Positions 45,058-53,375 of a DNA stretch of 64,000 bases are shown here, in pieces. The stretch is taken from contig NZ_CP042968.1 in assembly GCF_001693515.2 (NCBI RefSeq), positions 5,890,001-5,954,000 on the forward strand, read 5' to 3'. The notes below the pieces were generated by a model that saw only the letters and a program-made list of their open reading frames with translations, did not search any database and was not told where the DNA came from. This DNA is from Bradyrhizobium paxllaeri. GTDB taxonomy: Bacteria; Pseudomonadota; Alphaproteobacteria; Rhizobiales; Xanthobacteraceae. Both the position numbers and the translations under genes were made by a program. The stretch's first letter is position 1. Every line of letters begins with the position of its first letter.

Positions 45058-45303
45058 AAGGCAGCCGTAGGAGCGTCAGCATAGCGCCGCCACTTGGCGG
45101 GACGCGGGACCGACTGCAGTCGCGAGACCGGTTAAGAAGGCACCCGAACGCGGGACAGTGATAGCGACGCCGGCATGCAATGACGGCGGGGCACGCGAGC
45201 GAGTGCCTCCGGCGAGCGACACATTATTCGGGCGCGAGGGATCGAGCCGGATGGCCGGGACGCCATGCGGCTCGATTCACGAAAGCCCGCTGCGGCGACA
45301 GCC
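45058..45303. repeat. Dispersed repeat copy A (empty site of the group II intron)
   Basis: About 245 bp shared with copy B (53175-53375 joined to 55933-55980). It includes the palindrome CGACTGCAGTCG and, at 45241-45276, a hairpin: ATCGAGCCG/CGGCTCGAT closing a second stem ATGGC/GCCAT around the loop CGGGAC. In copy B the intron is inserted between ATGGC and the loop. The function of the repeat is unknown; it is likely a structured element. Confidence 0.8.
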
Positions 45304-45332
45304 GTACGCGCAAAAAAATATCTAAGTAAAAT

Positions 45333-45530
45333 TCAAGCCCGCGGAAGCTGGACGTCCTCTCTGGCTCTGGTCAAAGCGTCGTAGATCCTGACCTGAAGCA
45401 TGGGAAAGCGCTTTTTCAGCTCTTCCGCTCCGGCGCGCGCGCCGTCTCTGGTCGCAAATTCGGCCTTGAATCGGCCGTCAACTTCGAGCGCATAACCAGA
45501 AGCTGGCAGTTCACGAGTGGCTACGACCAT
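45333..45530 (-). CDS. Small hypothetical protein
   Basis: A 65-residue protein (MVVATRELPASGYALEVDGR, GARAGAEELKKRFPMLQVRIYDAL) with AAAGGAAC before its ATG. The pattern of a short beta hairpin followed by a helix and strand resembles small proteins seen in related elements, but I cannot name a family. It ends 30 bp before repeat copy A. Confidence 0.65.
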   Translation of the reverse strand: MVVATRELPASGYALEVDGRFKAEFATRDGARAGAEELKKRFPMLQVRIYDALTRAREDVQLPRA

Positions 45531-45661
45531 TTTGTTCCTTTGGCTCGTTGGTCGATCAATGACGACTGCTTAATCTGAGTCGCCCGGAGCAGGCCAGCGT
45601 GCGGCCACACTTGCGAAAGCGAAGATCCAACGCGAATCGCTGCCGGCATGCAGAATGTTGG

Positions 45662-46207
45662 TCACGGATGCGCATTCGAGCCATCCGAGCAGCTAGCCGG
45701 GCGACCGCCCAGCCGGATGCATGCGCGATAGAGCCAAGGTGCGACATAGCTGCCCGCCCATATCCCGCGTCCGGCGTGCTCGGCAGCGTGCTGCGCGGCA
45801 CCGTATTGCCCCCTCGAATATTGGGGCCAATCGAGCGCGAGGCCATTCCGAACCAGCCACTCTCCGAGGTCGATGCGACTGACGAAACATTTTGCCACCG
45901 TTCGTCCGTATTGATCATGGGAAACGGGCTCACAATTCACCGGTCGCCGCGCGATGAAGGCGTCAAGATCGCTCGCGGCCTTTGCACCACATCGATACAG
46001 ATTGCTGTCGGAACCGCGGCAGAGCTGAGTGCTTTCCGGCGCGTCGATTCCCCAGAGGCGAACGCGAGTACCGTGAATTTCCAGCGTGTCGCCGTCGAGG
46101 ATGCTGGCCCGCCCCGTCAATTCGCTGGGTAACGCGACCGCGCTTGAAGCGAGAACGATCAATGTCGCGAACAAACCAGTGCTTGCGCTCGTCCTAATGC
46201 CGATCAC
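45662..46207 (-). CDS. Thermonuclease-family (SNase-like) exported nuclease
   Basis: A 181-residue secreted nuclease of the staphylococcal-nuclease fold. The GTG at 46207 is chosen because GGGAG lies five bases upstream and gives a clean signal peptide (TGLFATLIVLASSAVALPSE). Active-site features are ILDGDTLEIHGTRVRLWGIDAPE (catalytic Arg in the RLWGIDAPE loop) and DQYGRTVAKCFV. Such genes are standard cargo of this element family. It probably degrades DNA or RNA in the periplasm; the biological role is unclear. Confidence 0.9.
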   Translation of the reverse strand: MIGIRTSASTGLFATLIVLASSAVALPSELTGRASILDGDTLEIHGTRVRLWGIDAPESTQLCRGSDSNLYRCGAKAASDLDAFIARRPVNCEPVSHDQYGRTVAKCFVSRIDLGEWLVRNGLALDWPQYSRGQYGAAQHAAEHAGRGIWAGSYVAPWLYRACIRLGGRPASCSDGSNAHP

Positions 46208-46338
46208 GCTCTCTCCCGGATACCAAGCTTCGCCGTCCGCAGCCATTGCGATGTTCGCATACCCGGTGCCACTCTCACGCCAGCGCCAAGAGGCAGGACA
46301 GAGCCGCGGCTGACGAGCCTCGGGCCAAGCAAGGCGCC

Positions 46339-47034
46339 CTATTGACCTTGGCGAGTTATGACCGGCTGCGGCGCACCCTGCCATTCAAGACGCCAAATGC
46401 CGCCTTGCCGCAGATTCTGGACAAGGTCGGGACGAAAGCAGGCGAGACAGGTGCCTCCAGCGTGGCGAACCGAGGGATAGATAATTCCGTTACTCGAATG
46501 ATCGATACGCAAGTGTCGAGCCAGGGTCTGGCCTGCAGGATAGGCAATTGCGGGGTCCTTATTCAGGACCGGGTCGAGTTCGACGTCTACGCCACGCAAA
46601 TCGTGAAACGAGCCGAAAAAATCGGCAATGAGTTCGGCGTAGTCGGTGACATTTTCGAAGCGCCCAACGGCCTCAAGCTCGCGCGTCAGGTGATAGGAGA
46701 CCTCGCCAATCGCAGTATCGGCATCGAAGGCGCAATACCAGGCACCTCGGTCGTCGTCATTGAAACGATTGCCACCTGGGCGCGTATGCGTGAATGCAGC
46801 GTTGATGAACGTAAATCCGGCCCGGCCAAACACGAGTTCGCGCGGATCGAGCTGCGGAAGCCCTGTCTCCTGCGCGACCAAGCGGCCGTTTGTAGCACTC
46901 TCGAGCGCTGCCAGATCTTCAAGCGCACCGTGATTGGCAGCAAGCGGAAGCAACACCGGGTCTTTGAGCCGACCGGTTGAGATCAGCCGCACGGTGTCGC
47001 GCTGTGTCAGGTTGAACGTTGGTAGCTGGGACAT
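46339..47034 (-). CDS. RES-domain toxin
   Basis: A 231-residue RES domain protein. The domain has THTRPGGNRFNDDDRGAWYCAFDADTAIGEV in parts, with the conserved Arg, Tyr and Glu, and the late SNGIIYPSVRHAGGTCLACF. RES toxins such as MbcT, Res and ParT degrade or modify NAD+ or its targets. The start codon follows the antitoxin stop with no gap, so the pair is translationally coupled. It is intact and therefore probably kept in check by the partner. Confidence 0.92.
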   Translation of the reverse strand: MSQLPTFNLTQRDTVRLISTGRLKDPVLLPLAANHGALEDLAALESATNGRLVAQETGLPQLDPRELVFGRAGFTFINAAFTHTRPGGNRFNDDDRGAWYCAFDADTAIGEVSYHLTRELEAVGRFENVTDYAELIADFFGSFHDLRGVDVELDPVLNKDPAIAYPAGQTLARHLRIDHSSNGIIYPSVRHAGGTCLACFRPDLVQNLRQGGIWRLEWQGAPQPVITRQGQ

Positions 47035-47478
47035 TCATAACCCGCCACGCAGTGCGTCAATATGTCGACGCACTTCCAGCATCTTCGGAATGCCGCCTTC
47101 TATCATCGTATCAAGTGGACGTCGGCCGCCATAGAGCGGTCCCTTGTTGGGTAGCCGCACCCATTCGTCCGACAACGGCTCGGAAAATAGCAAACGGAGG
47201 CCTTTGAAGATGCCGACAAGTGCACTGATCCTGGTCAGCGTGTCCTGCGATAGCGTGCCAGACCACTCACCTTTTTTCATGCGGAACCAAGTTCGTTCCG
47301 ACACGTCGCCGAGCAGCGCGCAGACCTCGGGCCCTGTTAGACGCCAGATTTCGGTCAGACGAACCATGCCGTCGACCGCAGACGGCGTCAGTCGTTCACG
47401 TGTGGAAGCATCCGAGAGATTCGGCGCTGATTGCGTCATCCCTGGGTCTATCACCGATCTAATAGCTGCCTGATTCAT
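47035..47478 (-). CDS. Xre/MbcA/ParS-type antitoxin
   Basis: A 147-residue antitoxin with an Xre-like helix-turn-helix (MVRLTEIWRLTGPEVCALLGDVSERTWFRMKKGEW) and the C-terminal toxin-binding domain of the DUF2384 group (LSQDTLTRISALVGIFKGLRLLFSE, ending GGIPKMLEVRRHIDALRGG). The ATG at 47478 has GGAAG upstream. It lies directly before the RES toxin. Inverted half sites at 47496-47525 just upstream are the likely operator for autorepression. Confidence 0.9.
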   Translation of the reverse strand: MNQAAIRSVIDPGMTQSAPNLSDASTRERLTPSAVDGMVRLTEIWRLTGPEVCALLGDVSERTWFRMKKGEWSGTLSQDTLTRISALVGIFKGLRLLFSEPLSDEWVRLPNKGPLYGGRRPLDTMIEGGIPKMLEVRRHIDALRGGL

Positions 47479-47495
47479 CGGAACGCTTCCGTCAT

Positions 47496-47525
47496 TTGGC
47501 AGACAATATACTGCCAATTGGCAGT
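47496..47525. promoter_or_regulatory. Operator-like repeats of the RES/Xre pair
   Basis: A perfect 16-bp palindrome, ACTGCCAATTGGCAGT at 47510-47525, plus a third half site TTGGCAG at 47496-47502 that forms a second inverted repeat with CTGCCAA at 47511-47517. It lies 18 bp before the antitoxin start. Confidence 0.65.
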
Positions 47526-47639
47526 TATTTCAAGCTTGGGCCTCCAGATTAGTAAGCCACTGATAAGAAAGAGGATTATCTGGCTCAGCGTCAGACAGTT
47601 TCGGGGTAGCCAGGGCTCAAAGGCTAACGGCAACACACG

Positions 47640-47833
47640 CTAAGATTGAATATTACCTGATGCACGCTCTTCTGGCGGCCGGCACCAACTGGGGCCTTTT
47701 CCGATTCGATACGCGTAGATCCCGGTGGTCATGCAGACAAAGAACGGCAACGCATAGATTGCCAGTGCAAACAGTGCCCACAGACGGCACCGAACCCGGC
47801 GATATTGAGACGAATACCAATGATGATGATCAT
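47640..47833 (-). pseudogene. Relic of a small element-encoded membrane protein
   Basis: From the ATG at 47833 the frame reads MIIIIGIRLNIAGFGAVC; after a shift the next frame reads ALFALAIYALPFFVCMTTGIYAYRIG and then diverges to a stop at 47640. Proteins with the phrase FALAIYALPFFVGMTAGIYAY occur in related elements. The second half, normally a Gly-rich membrane helix, is gone. The rest of 47526-48011 shows nothing. Confidence 0.45.
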
Positions 47834-48011
47834 GGTGATGGTCCCGTGACAGATATCTCGCGGGTTACGCCACCACCACGGCGCGCCCAGTATGGCCGCG
47901 CCGTCGGGGTGACGAGAGTAGCGATTTGCCGACAGCGCAGATTCGCTGCGTTGAATTTTCGCTGCGCATCTGGCCCGGGCGGAAATGTACCTTTGTCGGG
48001 AATGGCGGCGC

Positions 48012-48950
48012 TCACGCGCCGCCATTCCCGAACTTCCAGACAGGGATGCCGAGCTTACGCGCCTTGTCGGCGAGATTGTCCTGGATACCGGTACCAGGGA
48101 ATACCATGACCCCAACGGGCAAGACGTCGAGCATCTGATCGTTACGCTTGAAGGGCGCGGCCTTGGCGTGTCGGGTCCAGTCCGGCTTGAAAGCGATCTG
48201 TGTTACCTTGCGGTGATCTGCCCATCGGGCAGCGATGCGCTCGGCCCCCGTTGGCGAGCCGCCGTGCAGGAGGACCATGTCAGGATATTTGGCACGGACC
48301 TTGTCGAGAGTGTTCCAGATCAGGCGATGATCGTTGCAATCGAGTCCTCCGGTAAAGGCGATCTTCGTGCCTGCGGGCGTCAGCGGCTCGAGCGCAATGC
48401 GACGCTTGGCGGCGAGAAAGTCGCGGCTATCAATCATAGCCGAGGTCAGCGTGCCGTGACTTATCAAAGATCCCGAGCGTGGTCGCCAGGCTGATCCGGT
48501 GTGGCGTTCGAATTGCCCGGCGGCCTCATCGCGGAAGAACTCTATGGCGTTGCGACGTTCGATCAGAGTCATGCCCTCTGCGATCAGGCGTTCCAACTCG
48601 ACCGAGCGGATTTCCGAACCGTCCTGATCCTTCTGGCTCCGCTTCTGCGCTATTTCATTGCCATCGAGCTCGCGTTCGATCCGCTCAGTGGCGCGGTGGA
48701 AGATATTCACGCTCGACCACAGGAGGTTTTCGAGATCGGGTTCGAGGCGGGTCTCTCCGAGTGTCGCGATCAGGGCGTCGAAGATATCGGCGACGGCGTT
48801 GGCAATGGTGCGCGCCTCCGGCAGCGGTCTCGGATCGGCTTCGTCCTGGAAGGGGCGATAGCCATGAAGCTGGAGTTCGGTGAGAACGTGATCGGTCGGG
48901 GATGTTGTGAGCGCAGGATCGTAGTCCTGTTCGTCGCGATTGGTCGTCAT
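48012..48950 (-). CDS. DUF2493 (SLOG superfamily) protein
   Basis: A 312-residue protein. The N-terminal two thirds are helical and charged; the C-terminal domain is the DUF2493/YpsA-like SLOG fold with TKIAFTGGLDCNDHRLIWNTLDKV, VLLHGGSPTGAERIAARWA and PVGVMVFPGTGIQDNLADKA. SLOG domains bind nucleotide derivatives; the role in these elements is unknown. The start is set at 48950 (MTTNRDEQDY). Its leader shares a two-part structure with the DUF736 gene. Confidence 0.9.
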   Translation of the reverse strand: MTTNRDEQDYDPALTTSPTDHVLTELQLHGYRPFQDEADPRPLPEARTIANAVADIFDALIATLGETRLEPDLENLLWSSVNIFHRATERIERELDGNEIAQKRSQKDQDGSEIRSVELERLIAEGMTLIERRNAIEFFRDEAAGQFERHTGSAWRPRSGSLISHGTLTSAMIDSRDFLAAKRRIALEPLTPAGTKIAFTGGLDCNDHRLIWNTLDKVRAKYPDMVLLHGGSPTGAERIAARWADHRKVTQIAFKPDWTRHAKAAPFKRNDQMLDVLPVGVMVFPGTGIQDNLADKARKLGIPVWKFGNGGA

Positions 48951-48971
48951 GGCGTGTTCCTTTGTCGGATC

Positions 48972-49145
48972 GGCCGCGACCATCGCGGCCTTCGTGGCGA
49001 CGAAAGGCGGCGGGCGGACCGGACCTGCACCGCTGAGCTGGGCGAAGCGGCCGAAGCGGAGCGAAGGATGGTGGCGGCCGGCTATTTTGTATCGCGATGT
49101 AAAGCGTCAGTAAGGACGCGACGGAAAATAGCCGGCCGCCACCAT
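48972..49145 (-). promoter_or_regulatory. Structured leader of DUF2493 (proximal hairpin plus distal 21-bp inverted repeat)
   Basis: The proximal repeat GGCCGCG (48972-48978)/CGCGGCC (48984-48990) starts 22 bp before the start codon. A perfect 21-bp inverted repeat (49068-49088 and 49125-49145) starts 118 bp before it and encloses a GCGTC/GACGC hairpin. The same layout precedes DUF736. Confidence 0.6.
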
Positions 49146-49283
49146 TGCGTGGCCGGTTCGCTTGCCGCAGGGTCGCCCTCTCAGAAGGCCAGGGCTGCGG
49201 CCTCTCCGACACACTCGGCGAAACGCTCGCGGGCCCGGTCGAGCGAACCCGGAAAGCGACGCGCACCTTTCTCTGGCGGCGTC

Positions 49284-50324
49284 TCACCGCTTCACGAAGC
49301 GCGCCACATCTTCCGGAGCAAGTTGCAGCCGCAGGGACTCCCGAAGCGCATCCTTGCCAAATTTCCGGAGATCCTCGTTGAAGTCCTCGCAGCGCGGCGA
49401 CAGAGGTATCGCTTCGATCCCGTTCGTGCGAGCACGTGCGGCCAATCTTTCCAGCGCTCCATCCCCGGCAGAATCGCGGTCGCGAACGATGTAAAGACGG
49501 CGCAGACCCACGGCGAAAAGGATGGCTGCCAGATGAGCCGCCGACAGTGCGGCGACCATCGGCATGGCCGGCAAGATGCAACGGAGCGACAATATGGTTT
49601 CGATCCCCTCCCCAGCCGCCATGACGTCATCCGCGATACCGAAGCGGACGGCGTGACCAAGAAGATGGCCCATCGCGCGTCGTGGTGAGTCGATCGGCGC
49701 TTTGCCGTTGGCCGAACGGTCGAACCCTTCAGGATTGAGGTAGGTGCGATGCACGCCGGTGATCCGACCGTCGAGATCGGTCACCGCCGCGATCATCGCG
49801 GGGTAGGTCTCGGACGGTTCAGAAGGGCGCGGACGATAGTAGCAGCGCGGATTGAATCGAAGGCTTTCGTTGCCGGGAAGGACAGTGATGCCGCGGGCAT
49901 GCAGATAAGTCTCTACTATCGTGCCCTTGATCGGATGCGAGATCGCGAATAGCCGCCGTGCCGATTCCGGCGAGCCGGTTGCTGACGCACGTGGCTGGCG
50001 CTTCGAATCCGGCTCAGGTCGCGGAAGCCTGAGGAACCGTCGTGCTTCGGCTGCGACCTCGCGGAAATCGACGAGGCCGCAACTTTCTCGAATGATGTCG
50101 AGCAAATCGCCATGCTCGCCGGTGGCAGCATCGGTCCATTTGCCGACGACGCGTTTACCGGACACGCCTGACAGGCGTACGAACATCGACCGACCGGCCG
50201 TGTTCCTGACATCACCAACCTGCCAGTAGCTTCCTACCCGTCGCCCATTGGAAAGATAGTGACGGCACACCGCCTCGGCCTCGCGCGCCAGACGATCTGC
50301 CAGCTCCGTTGCATCGCACGGCAT
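49284..50324 (-). CDS. Toprim-domain primase-like protein
   Basis: A 346-residue protein. The N-terminal half (about 1-110) resembles the zinc-ribbon-lacking primase-associated domain (DUF7146), with VGSYWQVGDVRNTAGRSMFVRL and GEHGDLLDIIRE. The C-terminal toprim domain has VMAAGEGIETILSL and LYIVRDRDSAGDGALERLAARA, supplying the Glu and Asp-x-Asp metal ligands. It probably has a role in element DNA priming. It starts 1 bp after the truncated parB stop, in the usual order. Confidence 0.9.
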   Translation of the reverse strand: MPCDATELADRLAREAEAVCRHYLSNGRRVGSYWQVGDVRNTAGRSMFVRLSGVSGKRVVGKWTDAATGEHGDLLDIIRESCGLVDFREVAAEARRFLRLPRPEPDSKRQPRASATGSPESARRLFAISHPIKGTIVETYLHARGITVLPGNESLRFNPRCYYRPRPSEPSETYPAMIAAVTDLDGRITGVHRTYLNPEGFDRSANGKAPIDSPRRAMGHLLGHAVRFGIADDVMAAGEGIETILSLRCILPAMPMVAALSAAHLAAILFAVGLRRLYIVRDRDSAGDGALERLAARARTNGIEAIPLSPRCEDFNEDLRKFGKDALRESLRLQLAPEDVARFVKR

Positions 50325-50325
50325 C

Positions 50326-50847
50326 TTACACCCCCGTGCGATCGGAGATATGTGAGAGCGGATAGCGCGCCAGGCGCAGGCGCTGCTTGACGATTGCCGG
50401 CGTCACGAAATGTCGGGCGGCAATCTCCTCTTCGCTCATGCCGCCATCACGGCGGGTCTGGAACGCGCGGAACTGGTCGAGCGGATGTAGGCCGATACGC
50501 TGGTCCTTTTCGGCGAGGGAGCCATCCTCGGCAACGCCGTCATTCCTGACCACGCAGGGCCCCGGTTGGGTCTTCGCCATCCGCTTCTGCTTCACCAGGA
50601 ATTCTAGAGCACGGTACCGCCGACCTCCAGCGGGCACTTCGAACATGCCGGTTCGCAGACCATCGGTATCGACGACAGCGCGAACACTGAGGCTTTGCAA
50701 TAAGGTGCGGTTCGCGATGCCCTTGGCCAGTTGCGCAATCGAGATGCCGGCCTCGACGCGGCGGACGTTGGAATGGCTCAACACCGGCTTGTTGAAGGGA
50801 ATATCACGGGACGGACTGAGCTTGATCTTCTGAACGGCGCTTGCCAT
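50326..50847 (-). pseudogene. ParB N-terminal domain gene, 3' truncated
   Basis: A 173-codon frame from the ATG at 50847 with the ParB/RepB nuclease-like domain: IPFNKPVLSHSNVRRVEAGISI, TGMFEVPAGGRRYRALEFLV and HPLDQFRAFQTRRDGGMSEEEIAARHFVTPAIVKQRL in parts. In intact elements the protein continues for several hundred residues after KQRLRLA. Here it stops after RYPLSHISDRTGV and the toprim gene follows at once, so the remainder has been deleted. A partly functional DNA-binding fragment is possible. Confidence 0.7.
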
Positions 50848-51320
50848 CTCGAATTCTCCGCAGCGGGCGGCCGAGAGCCTCTCTCTCGACCTCCAACCCG
50901 CCGCGAAATTCGACTGCCCTCCTCTCACTCTCTGACGCGCCGCGGCCACAGGAGGCCGAAGCATTCGACGGATCCTCAGGCAGCGGCTTCCTCACCATCG
51001 GGAGCGGAGTCGATCCTATGAGGCCAGGAATCGGCCACTCTGGATGCAGCGCATGCCGCCCTCACGACCGCGCGGTTGCCCTTGCGCGGTCTCTTGAGCC
51101 ACAAGCCGGTGTAGTCGGCGTGTCGTACGGTCGGCGCGATTCCAAACGAGGTGCAACGAACGCGGCGCTACTTTCCGTGATTTGACTCGAAGGTGGCCGG
51201 CCGACACCTGAACGAAGTCGCTGGCCGCATTAGGTATGCATACTGCACACGCGGAAGCGAGCGCCGACGGAACAATCTGGTCGGGCAGCAGTGAAGCACT
51301 TGAAGCAGCGAGATCAGCTT
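50848..51320. other. Interval between parB and hipA without a gene
   Basis: I see no supportable gene. A hairpin CGAGAG/CTCTCG (50872-50877 and 50883-50888) starts 25 bp before the parB start, echoing the proximal hairpins of the other element genes. Confidence 0.4.
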
Positions 51321-52601
51321 TTAATCGATCAGCTTCGTCAAGGCTTCCGGTGCTTCCAGGAAGGCGTACGGGTTCAAGAACTGTCGGCGCCAGAGGAAGT
51401 TCCGATCTACTTTGCTGAGCTTTGCCTCGTCGCATACGGCGGACCAGCGCTGCACGATCATCTTGACTTGTTTGGTTGCAAGTAGGATTGCCTCAGCATT
51501 GCTCATCAGAAACAGCGGCGCCGCTTTCAGCCACAGCGCGATTTGGCTCGCACGCTCTTGGCCCATGATCAGCATAGCTTGGGTGGCTTCGCCACCTGTC
51601 CGATTTTGCGGACAGATGTCATATGCGGGGGTCAGAGACAGTTCCTTGCCATTCCAGAAAGCCGCGTGATTGCGCGCATGGTCATCGGTATTTCCACAGA
51701 GAATGTTGAACAGCATTCGTGCGAAGAGTTCTTTGAGGGTCTCCCTCGGCGCCTGAAATCGGTGACGAATGACCGTCGCGAGTTGCTCATAGCTGGCATA
51801 GCGCGCCATGAGTTCATCGAGCTCAAGCAGCGTGAGGGCGGACACCATGGATTTACGGCTCCAGCCGTCTTCCATTTTCAGGCGATCAAAGCGTTCAATA
51901 AGAAGGATGTCCCTTCCCGCCGCACGCTCAAGTCTAACCGGCGCCGCAGTCAGGCCGACTTCAGAGGCGAGACGCATGGCGATGTATTCGGCCTTGACCA
52001 CGCTATAGAGATCGTTCTGCGATGAGAACTTCGCAATAAATTTCCGGTTGCCCGACGTAATCATCGCCTTGGGGCGGGCACCTCCGATCGAGCTACCATG
52101 GAGAAGGGCTCGGTCGAGTTCTTCCGTGAGCGGAACTCCCTTTTCGACCAGCGCAGCGGCATTCTGGAGTTCGTGGAGAGGGACCTCAACTCCTTCCCGA
52201 GCCGCGTACGCCGCAGAAGATACCTGAAAATCCAAAGCGCCGATGCGGTCTGAGCCGGATTCCAGCAGAAAGGTGAGCTCATCGACATTGCCCGGATCGA
52301 CATTGTTGCCTTGCGCTCCGAATTTTCGATTAATAATGATCCGGCGCCCCCAAGCGTCAGGAGCCGCATCGCGAATACAGTTCGGCATGCTCAACCCTGC
52401 CGTCAGCGACAAGATTCCGCTCCGCAGTGGCAATTCTGGTTCATAGAGCGGGATAGCGTTCTTGCGCGCGAGGTAGCTTCGCCCGTAGTTGAATACGAGT
52501 CGCCTGCCGCTCGCCGATAGAAGGCCGGCGACGACAGGCTCTGTTTGATCAGGAAGCCATACCCAGACAAAGGCCTGGGTGTATTTGGCGTCAGAAATCA
52601 T
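51321..52601 (-). CDS. HipA-like serine/threonine kinase toxin
   Basis: A 426-residue HipA-family kinase. The N-terminal Couple_hipA domain covers about residues 5-110 (LLSASGRRLVFNYGRSYLA, LPDAWGRR-like APDAWGRRII). Kinase motifs are SSIGGARPKAMI, the ATP lysine in NRKFIAKF, the catalytic LCGNTDDHARNHAAFW and metal-binding AYDICPQNRTGG. HipA kinases phosphorylate tRNA synthetases or similar targets and cause dormancy. The start at 52601 overlaps the hipB-like gene by 11 bp. It appears intact. Confidence 0.92.
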   Translation of the reverse strand: MISDAKYTQAFVWVWLPDQTEPVVAGLLSASGRRLVFNYGRSYLARKNAIPLYEPELPLRSGILSLTAGLSMPNCIRDAAPDAWGRRIIINRKFGAQGNNVDPGNVDELTFLLESGSDRIGALDFQVSSAAYAAREGVEVPLHELQNAAALVEKGVPLTEELDRALLHGSSIGGARPKAMITSGNRKFIAKFSSQNDLYSVVKAEYIAMRLASEVGLTAAPVRLERAAGRDILLIERFDRLKMEDGWSRKSMVSALTLLELDELMARYASYEQLATVIRHRFQAPRETLKELFARMLFNILCGNTDDHARNHAAFWNGKELSLTPAYDICPQNRTGGEATQAMLIMGQERASQIALWLKAAPLFLMSNAEAILLATKQVKMIVQRWSAVCDEAKLSKVDRNFLWRRQFLNPYAFLEAPEALTKLID

Positions 52602-52926
52602 CGGCGACCTCGACACGTGAACTGCGAACCGATTTCGGCAGCAGCGTCATCAGTTCGCGATTGGTTTCGACGGCCTTGGTCAATGCCGCCTGATCCGTAT
52701 CGAATAGTCGCACACCGACAAGTGCCGCGACCTCGAAGGCCACACCGATCGTGCATCCGGGATCGCCCGTCTCGATGCGTCGCAGAAGACCGCGCGAAAT
52801 CCCTACCCGGTCGGTCACATCGACGGCCTTAAGCTTGCGTTCGATACGCGCCTTGCGAATGAGTTGGCCAAGAAGAACCACGGCGTCGGCGGCGTAGGGA
52901 GAAATAGGGCGCTGGATTTTCGACAT
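52591..52926 (-). CDS. HipB-like antitoxin
   Basis: A 111-residue helix-turn-helix protein with LIRKARIERKLKAVDVTDRVGISRGLLRRIETGDPG, a Cro/C1-type domain, followed by a C-terminus suited to hold the HipA partner. It overlaps the kinase gene, the usual hipBA arrangement. A palindrome at 52949-52964 lies 22 bp upstream and is probably its operator. Confidence 0.9.
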   Translation of the reverse strand: MSKIQRPISPYAADAVVLLGQLIRKARIERKLKAVDVTDRVGISRGLLRRIETGDPGCTIGVAFEVAALVGVRLFDTDQAALTKAVETNRELMTLLPKSVRSSRVEVADDF

Positions 52927-52948
52927 TCCACCCGATCCATAAACAGAC

Positions 52949-52964
52949 CATAATAAGCATTATG
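52949..52964. promoter_or_regulatory. Palindromic candidate operator of hipBA
   Basis: CATAAT-AAGC-ATTATG (52949-52964) is a perfect 6-4-6 inverted repeat 22 bp before the hipB-like start. Further AT-rich repeats built from TCCAT/ATGGA lie at about 53005-53045. Confidence 0.5.
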
Positions 52965-53174
52965 ACTTATTTATAGATCATTCCTAGGGAATGTCAAGAA
53001 ACTGTCCATAAACGTTCCATATAATGGTATATGCTCTAATAATGGACCAAAAACGTCCAAGACAAGCATGATCGGGTCCCAAAAGCGCAAACCTGTCACG
53101 ATAGCCGCTCATCGTATGAAGCCTTGGCGCCCGTGACCTGCGAGAACGCCGTAGCGAAGCGCCGGCCGGAGAAA

Positions 53175-53375
53175 GAGGCAGCCGCAGGAGCGTCAGCATC
53201 GCGCCGACGCGGGAACGCGGCGGGACGCGGGACCGACTGCAGTCGCGAGACCGGTTAACAAGGCACCCGCAGAGGGGCAGTGATAGCGACGCCGGAATGA
53301 AATGACGGCGGGCACCGAAGGCGAGTGCCTCCGGCGAGCGACTCATGATTGCGCGAGGGATCGAAGCCGGATGGC
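53175..53375. repeat. Dispersed repeat copy B, 5' part
   Basis: This segment matches repeat copy A (45058-45255) base for base apart from scattered changes and small indels, then stops abruptly at ATGGC where the group II intron begins with GTGCG. The missing 3' part resumes at 55933. Confidence 0.8.

Noticed and set aside
45058..45303. CRISPR-like array
   Set aside because: Only two distant copies exist in the window, with no regularly spaced short repeats. No CRISPR array was seen anywhere.
48501..49688. A 395-codon plus-strand open frame
   Set aside because: It runs antisense through the DUF2493 gene, its leader and part of the toprim gene; the true genes are on the other strand.
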